Origin: Thermoplasmata archaeon
Lineage (GTDB): Archaea > Thermoplasmatota > E2 > DHVEG-1
Length of the DNA: 37,729 bases
Reading direction: 5' to 3'
Assembly: GCA_003942085.1 (NCBI GenBank)
Contig: DQIQ01000013.1
Location: 1 to 37,729 of the forward strand
The notes beneath the pieces are model-generated. The model searched no databases. It was given only the letters and a program-made list of their open reading frames with translations, and was not told the origin of the DNA. Positions 18,206 through 27,873 of this stretch are shown one piece after another. The translations under genes and the position numbers were made by a program. The first letter of the stretch is position 1. The number at the start of each line of letters is the position of its first letter.

Positions 18206-18381
18206 ATGCTTCGTCCTCATAACAAGTGCGAAATGCAACGTTGATATTTTAGCATTATCCCCTATAACGCGATCTAATCATAGCGATTCCTCAAGAGTCA
18301 AAAAAAAAAATGATTGAGGCATTCTGTCCCCAACTCAAATACGAAAGAACACTGATAAAAAAATGAATGAACGAAAGAAGG

Positions 18382-18702
18382 CTATTCTTGTTCTCCTTCG
18401 CCTTCGCTGAAGATCTCCATCATCTTTTCTTTCATTTCCATCTTCTTTTTCCAGAACTCTTTTTTGGCTTTCCGCATTTCCATCTTTGCTTCGACAAGCA
18501 TGTTTGCTATTTCATCAAGCTTTTTTCCTTCAACTGCTTCAAGCCTCTTTTTGATCTTTTCTTTGAGGAGCTCTGCTTTTGCTTCTTTGACAAGATGCCA
18601 CATCATTGCCTTGTGGTCACCATGTTCCCAGCCTCTTCCATAGGGGTCAGGTCCACAATTTTCCTTTGTTTCTTCCATGATTTTCACCTTGGGACGATTC
18701 AA
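18382..18702 (-). CDS. Charged helical hypothetical protein
   Basis: 106-aa ORF, NCGPDPYGRGWEHGDHKAMMWHLVKEAKAELLKEKIKKRLEAVEG..., coiled-coil-like Lys/Glu-rich C-terminus. Confidence 0.65.
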   Translation of the reverse strand: MNRPKVKIMEETKENCGPDPYGRGWEHGDHKAMMWHLVKEAKAELLKEKIKKRLEAVEGKKLDEIANMLVEAKMEMRKAKKEFWKKKMEMKEKMMEIFSEGEGEQE

Positions 18703-18946
18703 TGGTCACGAGATATTAAACAATGATGGAAGATCATATTAAAAATAATTAAAAAACGACTATTCTCTGTTTCGTCCCCATCGTGAATCGTTTTGTCGGA
18801 GGAAAACATCAATTATCCACACCAATAGACATTACATATGTAGTCTTATTGTAATTTCATCATTTTGACTTTTCGACAAGATATGTAGTTATATCATCAG
18901 ATAGAAAGTATAACTTGACAATATTTGTCACTGAAAGTGATTTCTC

Positions 18947-19351
18947 ATGAAGAACCCCAAAATCAAAAAAAAACCAACAAGCGAAGTAAAATCCAGACGG
19001 ATAATGATCGTGGATGACGAACCAGATCAAAGAATGATGATTAAAATGATTCTAGACAAAGAGGGGTATGAAACGATGCTGGCTGAAAATGGTTCACAAT
19101 TCCTGGAAAAACTCGACACATTTGACCCGGGCCTTGTCATTCTCGATGTGTTAATGCCGGGGCTAACCACTGAAGAAATCCTTAAACAACTCATAAGTAA
19201 AAAAAGTAAACATAAAATAATACTCCTGACGGTGGTGAAGTACTCTGAGGAAGCCTTAAAAGAGATTTGGAAAAAAGACAACATCGTTGCGTATATAACA
19301 AAGCCATTTGATCTAGACGATTTAATCAATACCATCAATGAATTAGTCTAG
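18947..19351 (+). CDS. Stand-alone response regulator receiver domain
   Basis: RIMIVDDEPDQRMMIKMILDKEGY, phospho-Asp VILDVLMPG, LLTVV, ITKPFD. Confidence 0.9.
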   Translation: MKNPKIKKKPTSEVKSRRIMIVDDEPDQRMMIKMILDKEGYETMLAENGSQFLEKLDTFDPGLVILDVLMPGLTTEEILKQLISKKSKHKIILLTVVKYSEEALKEIWKKDNIVAYITKPFDLDDLINTINELV

Positions 19352-19394
19352 GGGCATTCGAAAATCCGCTGGAAAAGTATGGTTCTCCCTTTGA

Positions 19395-19886
19395 TTATTC
19401 AAAGATTTTCTCCATAAGAGCAACATCGAGCCTTCTGCCGAATTTCACACCAACCTCTTTCATCACCCCGATATGGAAAAAACCCATGGACTCATGCAGG
19501 GAAACACTAACGGAATTTCCCTCAGTGATCCGTGCGATCACCACATGCAGACCCTGCCTGCCTCCTTCCTCTAAAATCCTTTTCATGAGTTTCTTTCCAA
19601 TACCTTTCCGTCGGTGTTCTTCTTTGATATACAGGGAGATTTCCGCGGTATTCGTATACGCGCAACGGTCGGACCATTTGCTTAAAGAGCCCCATCCGAC
19701 GACCTGGCCATCCAGCTCCGCAATCATGATCGGATTCTTTGTCCCATGGTCCTCAAACCAGGTATTTTGTTCTTCAATGGTTTTCGGTTGCGTATCAAAC
19801 GTAGCAGTCGTCGTCATAATCGCTTCATTGTAAATCTCAGTAATCTTCGGGATATCCTCTCTCTGAGCCTTCCGAATATATATCAT
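19395..19886 (-). CDS. GNAT acetyltransferase, phosphinothricin-acetyltransferase-like
   Basis: IRKAQREDIPKITEIYNEAI...TTATFDTQPKTIEEQNTWFEDH...AEISLYIKEEHRRKGIGKKLMKRIL...LHESMGFFHIGVMKEVGVKFGRRLDVALME. Confidence 0.88.
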   Translation of the reverse strand: MIYIRKAQREDIPKITEIYNEAIMTTTATFDTQPKTIEEQNTWFEDHGTKNPIMIAELDGQVVGWGSLSKWSDRCAYTNTAEISLYIKEEHRRKGIGKKLMKRILEEGGRQGLHVVIARITEGNSVSVSLHESMGFFHIGVMKEVGVKFGRRLDVALMEKIFE

Positions 19887-20061
19887 ATCTCAACAGTCCC
19901 CCAAGTGCACGTTTCGTCGAAATCAAGTTCGTAACAATGAAAGAATGCACTCTTACATAAAGATAACCGCTGTCTAACTAAAAAAAAAAAGAAAACGAGG
20001 GAAAAATATGATCCTCTCTCAGCTATTATTTTAATATACATATTAATGATTATAAAAATAG

Positions 20062-20115
20062 ACTTTGCACACAAATATGGGGATTTATGTGCAGAAATTA
20101 ATTTTGCACATATAT
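20062..20115 (-). repeat. 54-bp repeat copy 2 (inverted relative to copy 1)
   Basis: ACTTTGCACACAAATATGGGGATTTATGTGCAGAAATTAATTTTGCACATATAT on + strand; reverse complement aligns to 5134-5187 over 54 nt. Confidence 0.85.
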
Positions 20116-20196
20116 CATAGAGATATACGAAGATATATATTATAATATATACTATTATTAAAAATAACTAAATAAAAAGGTGGTTAATATTCGGCT

Positions 20197-22386
20197 CTAT
20201 ACCTTCAATAGGTGTCGTAGTATCGGGAATGCATGCGGGAATCGTTCTAGGAGAGATGTGAAAAAGTTAAACGGTATCGCTGTCGGCATCTTGACATTGA
20301 GTTCCGACCAGTTACTTTCAGCACCGAGTGTATCTTTTGCTTTCACGCGTATGGTAAACATCCCTTTCGTAGACCATGTATGGTTCGCATACACAATATC
20401 ATTAGATGCAGCCGGTCCAAGCCACCCCGTGTTTGTCCCGTCACCCCATTCGAACCAATAGAAAACGTCGTCCCCCTCAGGATCAGATGCATTGGCAGAG
20501 TAGGTGTATTTTTCGTTGATGTGTCCTTGCGCTGGACCTGAGATGATAGGTTTGTAGGGAGGGGTGTTTTGCTCCTGTATCAGCGCCCAGGTCGAATCAT
20601 GGACGACGACACCGTCGTGATCAGTCACCGTCAACACGACTGTATTGTTTCCGATCGCTACATAAGCATGTGTTGGGTTTTGCTCATTAGACGACCCACC
20701 ATCGCCAAAATCCCAGGAAAATGCGTACGGCGGCGTCCCATCTGTCGCTGACCCTGTGAATTGGAGAGGCTGGTTCACCAGCCCCTGGTAGGGACCGTGT
20801 GCATCGACTGAAAAGCCTAGGATGCTGAAATCCGATGATGACAGGGCAGATGCACTCGAAGACGACGTGGAAACGATGACCTTCATGCGACATAGATCAG
20901 ATCCGCTCCCATCGACCAACCATTGATAGCACCCGTTGTTCGGCAGCTCGTCAGCAATCGTCGTCCAAGGACCTGACGTCCCATGGACTGACAACTGGAT
21001 CTTGGCCGTAGCAGCACCCTCTGATGGCGGTACAGCCGCGAGCCATTTTACAGTTCGGATGGATCCAACCCGGTATGTCTCTCCTCCATGCGGTATGGTC
21101 ACCTGGGCGGTAAGATCCATCGGCTCGACCCACGGGGAGTACACCCGCAGCTGGTTGGAACTCTGCGTTGCCTGAACAACGATATCCTCCCGTCCATCAT
21201 GGTCGATATCGCCATCAACAAGCAAGTCTGAATAATCTCCGGGAGACGGCATCGTCCATGAACCGCTCAGCATCCAATTGCCGGTCCCATCACCAACATA
21301 GATGTAACCTTGCGGGCCGATGTAGCAGACAATATCGAGGAATCCGTCACCGTTGATGTCCCCGAACTGGGCGTGATACGTCCCGGATGTCGGCAGACCT
21401 GTTGAGATAGACACCCAACCGTTCGTATCCACATCATACGTATAGCAGCGAATACCAGATGACTCTAGACCGAACACGATGTCATCGCAACCGTCGCAAT
21501 TCGCATCCCCGCAATCCATCCCTTTGTACTGTCCCGTGGGAAGATTATTCTGGCTAAGATTGAACCCGAACGATCCATTCCCAAGGAATACATACTGACT
21601 ATCTGTTGAAGTAAAAATATCTGGAAATCCATCGGCGTTTGCATCCCCGGTCTCAAGGTTATTATCTGAGAACAAGTACGTGCCATCGACACTCCAAGCA
21701 TGACTCCAGTTCCCATCTCCATGGTTCTTATACACATGCACGCCCTGGCCCATACCGAACGATTGAGACACGATGTCCAGCAGTCCGTTGCAGTCAAAAT
21801 CAGCAAAATCAGTGGCAAACATACCCCACCATTCATCATCGGTCGCAAGACCAGTGGCATAGGGAATCCAATTATACCCGGTCCCATCGCCTAACGCGGC
21901 ACCGATCAAGGTATCCCCCCACCCTGGCACCCCGCTGTAATCATGATGAATGCCCCAGGCGACATCAAGGATCCCGTCATTGTTAATGTCACCAGCAGCA
22001 ATGCCTCCATACCCAAACTCCCCGTTTTGATGCACGGTCCAGGAGCCCTGGCCATCACCGAACCATACCATGATCCCATGTTCTTGACAATTGACGTAGG
22101 GAGAGCCATGATCACCGACCGAGATGATGTCCACGTTTCCGTCGTTATTCAGGTCAGCCATCTCCATTTCGGTTTTTCCTATTTCTTTTGACGGGGTTTC
22201 AAGCCCTGTCGATTTGGAAATCAGTACAATATCGCGAGGAATCGTGGCAGCAGATGCGGTCTTTTGGAGTATTTCTCCCTTTGTGGAATTATCAGGGGTA
22301 GTAAACATCGATGAAAATGCTAAGGAATGGAGTAAAATCAAGCAAACCGCAAGGACAAAAACGTTCATTCTTTTGTTCTTTTTCAT
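20197..22386 (-). CDS. Secreted FG-GAP/VCBS plus PKD repeat protein
   Basis: Signal peptide; DLNNDGNVDIISVGDHG, DINNDGILDVAWG, DFDCNGLLDIVSQ, DANCDGCDDIVFG, DINGDGFLDIVCY; PKD FSWDFGDGGSSNEQNPTHAYVAIGNNTVVLTVTD; C-terminal FNFFTSLLERFPHAFPILRHLLKV. Confidence 0.92.
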   Translation of the reverse strand: MKKNKRMNVFVLAVCLILLHSLAFSSMFTTPDNSTKGEILQKTASAATIPRDIVLISKSTGLETPSKEIGKTEMEMADLNNDGNVDIISVGDHGSPYVNCQEHGIMVWFGDGQGSWTVHQNGEFGYGGIAAGDINNDGILDVAWGIHHDYSGVPGWGDTLIGAALGDGTGYNWIPYATGLATDDEWWGMFATDFADFDCNGLLDIVSQSFGMGQGVHVYKNHGDGNWSHAWSVDGTYLFSDNNLETGDANADGFPDIFTSTDSQYVFLGNGSFGFNLSQNNLPTGQYKGMDCGDANCDGCDDIVFGLESSGIRCYTYDVDTNGWVSISTGLPTSGTYHAQFGDINGDGFLDIVCYIGPQGYIYVGDGTGNWMLSGSWTMPSPGDYSDLLVDGDIDHDGREDIVVQATQSSNQLRVYSPWVEPMDLTAQVTIPHGGETYRVGSIRTVKWLAAVPPSEGAATAKIQLSVHGTSGPWTTIADELPNNGCYQWLVDGSGSDLCRMKVIVSTSSSSASALSSSDFSILGFSVDAHGPYQGLVNQPLQFTGSATDGTPPYAFSWDFGDGGSSNEQNPTHAYVAIGNNTVVLTVTDHDGVVVHDSTWALIQEQNTPPYKPIISGPAQGHINEKYTYSANASDPEGDDVFYWFEWGDGTNTGWLGPAASNDIVYANHTWSTKGMFTIRVKAKDTLGAESNWSELNVKMPTAIPFNFFTSLLERFPHAFPILRHLLKV

Positions 22387-22657
22387 TGAGTAAACCCCCT
22401 ATACGGAAGTAATAAAGTCCGACCGATATATAAACATTTCATCATCATTTCATCATGGTTTTTGGTTATTGGGTGGTTCATCTACGGCAGAGAGATTTAT
22501 GTGGATGTGCAGTTGAATGTCCAACCGGAGAAAAACTACGGTATCGTTGTTCTATGATGCAGGAAAACGTGTACCGATTTTTTGTTCGGGTGTTCCAAAA
22601 AGATATGCTCTTGACCATCTTTTTATATGAGAACCGAATTGTCTGTTCAGTGAGAAA

Positions 22658-23083
22658 ATGAAGGTTGTCATGGTATATTGGTCACGATTCGGGAACAACA
22701 AAAAACTGGTTGATTCCTTAGCGTTACTGTTGAATGATAAAGGATCGGAAACACAGATTTTCACAACCGATGAAGTAGACCCCACCGCGATGCCTACAGC
22801 GGACGTGTATATATTCTCCGCCGCATCTGAGTCATTCAACCTCCAGCAGAATATGAGGACATTCCTTAAGGAACTGTCAGGGATGGACGGGAAAAAATAT
22901 GGGATTATGAACACCCATTGGAGTCCTAAAAACCGTCTTGAGAAGATGGAAAAACTTCTGTCCCAACACAATATGAAAAAGATTGCAGAAGCAGACTTCA
23001 GGGTAGAAAAAGACGGACATGGTGAGTTTAGGCTCCTGGACAAATGGGAAGTAAAGCTTGGTAAGTTTGCGGAAAAACTGTAA
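22658..23083 (+). CDS. Flavodoxin-like protein
   Basis: MKVVMVYWSRFGNNKKLVDSLALLL; ADVYIFSAASESFNLQQNMRTFLKEL. Confidence 0.75.
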   Translation: MKVVMVYWSRFGNNKKLVDSLALLLNDKGSETQIFTTDEVDPTAMPTADVYIFSAASESFNLQQNMRTFLKELSGMDGKKYGIMNTHWSPKNRLEKMEKLLSQHNMKKIAEADFRVEKDGHGEFRLLDKWEVKLGKFAEKL

Positions 23084-23176
23084 TACTCGTTTTTTTCCAT
23101 ATTGTTATTTCTCTGGCGAATTTATAGTGAGAAATAAAAAATTATATACATATGAATCCTGCTTACAATCTTGGCC

Positions 23177-23674
23177 ATGACCGAAAAAGAAAATCCTGAC
23201 GAAGCAGAAAAGAAAACCAAAAAAGGAGCCTGGCGCTCTCGATACGATCCCTACGGGCGGGGAAAGGAAACACTCCCTTTTTTTGTAAAAGTAAAGCCCC
23301 GGTCCGTGATGGGTGACTACATCGCTTTGCATGGTCTGGTTCCCGAGAACGAATTGCCTGTCCATCTGCGACACAAGATACCGGAAAACGAAATCTGGAT
23401 ACGAAAGGACGTCTATGAGAACCCCAAAAGACGGGAGCGGATTCTCCAGGGCCATGAGAAATTTGAAATAGGGCTCATGGAGACAAGGGGACTATCCTAC
23501 AAACAGGCGCATCGCAGGGCAGAGCTGCATGAAAAGCTGTTTACGATAATAGAGGAGATACGGCAGGAAGAGCGGAACCTGGGGGTCATTCCTTATGATT
23601 CTGTAAACGTGATCGAAGAGCCACAGAAGTCCCCCTCAGCAAAAAAGAAAACAACAAAAAAACAGAGGAAGTAA
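23177..23674 (+). CDS. Basic hypothetical protein
   Basis: 165-aa ORF, ATG 23177; IPENEIWIRKDVYENPKRRERILQGHEKFEIGLMETRGLSYKQAHRRAEL; Lys-rich C-terminus. Confidence 0.7.
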   Translation: MTEKENPDEAEKKTKKGAWRSRYDPYGRGKETLPFFVKVKPRSVMGDYIALHGLVPENELPVHLRHKIPENEIWIRKDVYENPKRRERILQGHEKFEIGLMETRGLSYKQAHRRAELHEKLFTIIEEIRQEERNLGVIPYDSVNVIEEPQKSPSAKKKTTKKQRK

Positions 23675-23698
23675 TCGAGAAAAAAAACTATGTTTATT

Positions 23699-24169
23699 TT
23701 ATTCGCTAACCGTCCCCGATGTTTTCTCTGTGTGTTCTGAATGTAAAACCATGTCTTTGCGGTACACCCTCCATTCAAACGTGTAATACAGGACGTTCAG
23801 GATAGCGACCGTTGCGATAAGGAGTACATATTTGTCCATGTGTAGGGAGAAGTCATATCCATTCCATTGTGTCGTCATCACCAGTCCGCCGCCCAACAGA
23901 CCAAACATCCAGATCATAGTTGCGACGGTAAATCCGATATTGAGAAGAAATCGTTTCAGGTCTCCTCTCTGATAGCGTGCGCTCAGTTGTGCAAGAATGA
24001 CGATGACCGTTGATGTTGGAATTATCCAGTAGATGCGCATGATGAACCGGTCTTTCGGAAGCTCCGGGTATGACTGCAGAATAAGAAGAAGAGCGCAGAG
24101 CGGGATGATGAGATACAAGAGTAACGCAAGAAGGGTTTTTGGTGAGATGCTTGGTTTCTTAGCTGACAT
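23699..24169 (-). CDS. Integral membrane hypothetical protein
   Basis: MSAKKPSISPKTLLALLLYLIIPLCALLLIL... four hydrophobic segments; start overlaps end of upstream gene. Confidence 0.7.
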   Translation of the reverse strand: MSAKKPSISPKTLLALLLYLIIPLCALLLILQSYPELPKDRFIMRIYWIIPTSTVIVILAQLSARYQRGDLKRFLLNIGFTVATMIWMFGLLGGGLVMTTQWNGYDFSLHMDKYVLLIATVAILNVLYYTFEWRVYRKDMVLHSEHTEKTSGTVSE

Positions 24170-24986
24170 ACTGGACTCCGACCCCCTGAACTTTAAACAC
24201 GAAACCTCCTGCTTCAAATCCCACGAGAACGGATGCCGTGAATTCAAAGCAGCCCTTGATCACGAGTAATGGGACGATGACATGACAGGTGATGTTTTTT
24301 AAGGTGTCTGAATAATTTGAAATGGTAAGGGAAAACGAAAACCCGTTCTTAGTGGTAAAGTTGATCTGTGGTAAAGAAAACAAGGAAAGAATATCGGAAA
24401 ATGTGGCACTTGATGTGTTCGATGCGACGTCTAAAATGGTAGAGATGCCGTGTACCCCAGCCTGAATCGTGGAATTATCGGAGAGGTTCAGAGGAGGCTG
24501 GGACCAGGGGATATCGATAGCTTCGTTCGCGGTAAACTCGATCAGACCAAACATGTAGAGTGCATCGATGTCCAGCAGTAAGTGCAGTGTCGTATTTTTG
24601 TATATGAGGCTGAACCAATCAAGGACTGATATCTTGTCAAGATCAAGAGGGATAAGCAGATCAAAGGTGGTGTTGCTACCCCGTAAGACCACGAGATCTT
24701 TTTTTTCAAAAGAGAAAAGAGGCGTGCGGTCGTCTTTAACCAATCGCGCGGAGATGTCGATATCTCGAATATCGTAGACGCCTTGGTTTTTTACCGAAAA
24801 ATTGGTGCGAAACAGGATTTCTTTTTGCAGCGGGTCAACGGACCAATGGATGTCTTCTTCTTTGGGAAGATCAACAGAGATGCCTTTCGTGGCAATGGTA
24901 AAAAGGTTCCCGATGGTAAGTGTGGCGACAAGACCAGCCATGATGAGGGCAACGACTCTAAAATAGGTGAGTTGTTGCCGATTCAT
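24159..24986 (-). CDS. Membrane-anchored extracytoplasmic protein, LEA14-like domains suspected
   Basis: N-terminal TM; FRTNFSVKNQGVYDIRDIDISARLVKDDRTPLFSFEKKDLVVLRGSNTTFDLLIPLDL. Confidence 0.65.
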   Translation of the reverse strand: MNRQQLTYFRVVALIMAGLVATLTIGNLFTIATKGISVDLPKEEDIHWSVDPLQKEILFRTNFSVKNQGVYDIRDIDISARLVKDDRTPLFSFEKKDLVVLRGSNTTFDLLIPLDLDKISVLDWFSLIYKNTTLHLLLDIDALYMFGLIEFTANEAIDIPWSQPPLNLSDNSTIQAGVHGISTILDVASNTSSATFSDILSLFSLPQINFTTKNGFSFSLTISNYSDTLKNITCHVIVPLLVIKGCFEFTASVLVGFEAGGFVFKVQGVGVQYVS

Positions 24987-25421
24987 TACTCCTCTGCCTC
25001 TCCCGTAGTTTGTGCGTCTACATTTGAGAATTCTTTCAGGATATGTTCTCTGGCTTTATTATTCCTCCCAGATGTTGAAGGTCCTCTCCTTTCCTTTTGT
25101 AACAAAAATAGATTGGATAATGTCCCGATGAATAAACAGGATGCACAGCAAATTTTTTTGCTGGCGAAAAAAGCAGAATCATTGTAGTTCGTCGTATACA
25201 ACAAGTACGTCAGCCTCCCTTTCAATTCTATAATATTATTTATCATTCCCTGTATTAAGACGTATCGAGTAATGTTTACAAAACGATAAAATGACGACGA
25301 TAAAAATATTCGTTCATATTTTTTTTAAAATCTTACCATCAAGTATGAGTCGATTTCACGGCGGAGCTTTACATTAAAAATCCTTAAATAGAATTCACTG
25401 TTTCCTCACCGCGGGGAGACT

Positions 25422-26879
25422 ATGAGTGGATTATTTGGCGTCGTGAGCAATAACAACTGCATCTCTAGCCTGTATTATGGGACCGATTACCATACCCATC
25501 TAGGGACAGAATACGGTGGGATTGCATTCATCGAAAAAAATGGGATGCCGGTAAAGAAGATCCATGACATAAAAAATTCTCAATTTAAATCGAAGTTCTA
25601 TGAGGGTTCTGATAAGATCAAGAGTCATCTGGGGATAGGGGTTATTTCTGATAAAGACCCTCAGCCATTGACGTTTGAAAGTAAGTTCGGTGCGTTTGCG
25701 ATATGCTGTGCCGGTCTTGTCGCAAACAAAGAAGCCCTGACTCGTGAGCTCATCGAAAAAGGGGTCTCCTTCAGTGAAATAGATCGGGGCGACATCAACA
25801 CGACAGAGCTTGTCGCTCATTTGATCAATCAAGGGAACAGCATATCTTATGGGATCGAACGGATGTACAACAAGATCATTGGATCGATTTCTTTGCTGGT
25901 GTTGACCAAGAAAGGGATCTATTGTGCCCGGGATCGTAATGGAGTCACGCCCTTGGCGATCGGGCAGAAAGAAGGAGAAGTCGCAGTCGCCAGTGAAACC
26001 TGTGCGTTTCCCAATCTGGGATTTTCTGTTAAAAAATATATAGCGCCGGGGGAAATCGTCTTCATCAGCAAGAAAGGAATCGAGGAAAAGAAGAAAGGTC
26101 GCCATCTCAGTAAGATTTGTGCATTCTTATGGGTCTACACTGGTTTTCCCGCGTCATCATACGAGGGTATTAACGTTGAAAAAGTTCGGGAAAGCTGTGG
26201 GAAGTTTTTGGCAAAGCGTGATTCGGTGAAAGCGGATCTGGTTTCAGGGGTTCCTGATTCGGGGGTCGCCCATGCGATCGGGTATGCGATCGAATCAGGG
26301 ATACCATACCGGAGGGTGTTAATCAAATACACTCCAGGGTATGGCCGGAGCTATACGCCACTCTCCCAGGAGCTGAGAGACCGCATCGCATTGATGAAGT
26401 TGATCGCAAACGATGCCATAGCACACGGAAATAAGATCGTACTGTGCGAGGACTCCATTGTGCGGGGGACGCAACTGAAGAACTATACGGTTGCAAAGCT
26501 GATGCAGGCTGGTGCAAAAGAAGTCCATGTTCGGCCAGCATGTCCTCCTTTGATGTTCCCGTGTGTGTATAATCTATCGACCCGAAGCATCCAAGAGCTG
26601 GTCGCCCGAAGAGCCATCCGAGCACTTGAAGGAAAAGATATCGAGGATGTGTCAGCATATGTGGATCCCAGTTCTGAGAAGTATAAGAAGATGGTGGAAT
26701 GGATAGCAAAAGACCTCGGGGTCACCTCTTTGCAATATCAGCTGATCGATGATATGGTAAAAGCAATCGGGCTGCCGAAGGAGCGACTGTGCCTGTATTG
26801 CTGGATCGGACGAGGGGTGCAGAAAAGCCTGCAATCGTATCAAGAAGACATTAACCAAGACCTGCTCGCCTGTAAGTAA
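25422..26879 (+). CDS. Amidophosphoribosyltransferase (PurF)-like protein with Cys-to-Ser at the N-terminal nucleophile position
   Basis: MSGLFGVVS N-terminus; GVPDSGVAHAIGYAIESGIPYRRVLIK; PRPP loop IVLCEDSIVRGTQL; ICAFLWVY and LCLYCWIGRG Cys positions resembling PurF Fe-S ligands. Confidence 0.85.
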   Translation: MSGLFGVVSNNNCISSLYYGTDYHTHLGTEYGGIAFIEKNGMPVKKIHDIKNSQFKSKFYEGSDKIKSHLGIGVISDKDPQPLTFESKFGAFAICCAGLVANKEALTRELIEKGVSFSEIDRGDINTTELVAHLINQGNSISYGIERMYNKIIGSISLLVLTKKGIYCARDRNGVTPLAIGQKEGEVAVASETCAFPNLGFSVKKYIAPGEIVFISKKGIEEKKKGRHLSKICAFLWVYTGFPASSYEGINVEKVRESCGKFLAKRDSVKADLVSGVPDSGVAHAIGYAIESGIPYRRVLIKYTPGYGRSYTPLSQELRDRIALMKLIANDAIAHGNKIVLCEDSIVRGTQLKNYTVAKLMQAGAKEVHVRPACPPLMFPCVYNLSTRSIQELVARRAIRALEGKDIEDVSAYVDPSSEKYKKMVEWIAKDLGVTSLQYQLIDDMVKAIGLPKERLCLYCWIGRGVQKSLQSYQEDINQDLLACK

Positions 26880-27019
26880 TGATCCCAGCTGCTTTTCATC
26901 GTTATTTTTAAGGCAACGACCAACCGACATCCGCCCTGGAAGAAACTTTAATAATAAACCATGTCGTTTCAGGAATGAGGAAAAAAACACTTCTTTGAGA
27001 TATCCTGAAAGGAGCTTTG

Positions 27020-27790
27020 ATGGGAAACGAATCAAAATATTTTCGAATATTCTTTCCTTTGATGGTACTACTAATCATTGTGATATCACTGGCGCCAGCA
27101 CTTCAAGCAGTGGAGTATTACGCGGACCTCACCATCACGGTGGATTCTTCTGGTTTTGTCAGCATTGACGGACTCACCAATTACCCGAACCTAACCATAA
27201 AAAACACTGAGCAGTACACCTCCAAACAACAAAGCATCTGGGCGTTAAACATTTCTAAGAACGGAACGTTTACGGGGTTCGTATACAGCCTCATGTTACC
27301 CGCGGGCTCCTCGATCAATTATATTAAAACATCAGGGGCCATCCGCATCGAAGAAAACCTTGGACGCCTAATCGTCAGAGGATTTGGGGAAAACGAATCG
27401 CTGTCCATTCTCATCCAATATCAGACTATAAAAGGGGAAAATTCCCTGCTGGCGGACAACATCGTCTATCTCTTCTTATTGCCTGCCATCATCATCGTAA
27501 GTATCCTCCTCCTGTATCTCTTCCTTAGGGAGAAAAAAATCAAAGGAATTCCGGTAAAAGAGGATGCAACAAAACCACTTGATGATATCAAAGGTCTGAA
27601 TCACCGACAAAAGCAAATCATGAAGGTCCTCCACGAGAGAAACACTCCCCTCACACAGACCGACATCCAGAAGGAATTGCAGATACCCAAGGCATCTATC
27701 TCCAGGAACATCCGGGGGCTGGAGCGAAAAGGCCTCATCGAGAAAGAATCTATTGGGATGTCTAATCTTATCCGCTTGAAAAAATCATGA
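27020..27790 (+). CDS. Membrane-anchored regulator: extracytoplasmic domain, TM helix, C-terminal winged HTH
   Basis: Signal/TM at N-terminus; second TM NIVYLFLLPAIIIVSILLLYLFLREKK; wHTH LNHRQKQIMKVLHERNTPLTQTDIQKELQIPKASISRNIRGLERKGLIEKES. Confidence 0.85.
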   Translation: MGNESKYFRIFFPLMVLLIIVISLAPALQAVEYYADLTITVDSSGFVSIDGLTNYPNLTIKNTEQYTSKQQSIWALNISKNGTFTGFVYSLMLPAGSSINYIKTSGAIRIEENLGRLIVRGFGENESLSILIQYQTIKGENSLLADNIVYLFLLPAIIIVSILLLYLFLREKKIKGIPVKEDATKPLDDIKGLNHRQKQIMKVLHERNTPLTQTDIQKELQIPKASISRNIRGLERKGLIEKESIGMSNLIRLKKS

Positions 27791-27873
27791 TTGTTTTCGT
27801 TTCTGTCTCGGGTTGTTCCGCTTTGTTCCGGTGAGATTAGATAAGCTGTTTCATCCCATACTGGTCTAAGGCC

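Noticed and set aside
21639-21986. ORFs overlapping the FG-GAP gene on the opposite strand
   Set aside because: Shadow ORFs of a GC-richer coding region; His/Arg/Ser-rich, no domain.
22434-22457. TTTCATCATCATTTCATCATGG micro-repeat
   Set aside because: Short, low complexity, explainable by chance in AT-rich intergenic DNA.
22455-22661. 68-aa Cys-containing plus-strand ORF
   Set aside because: No clear RBS or family and ends at the start of the flavodoxin-like gene; cannot be supported beyond being open.
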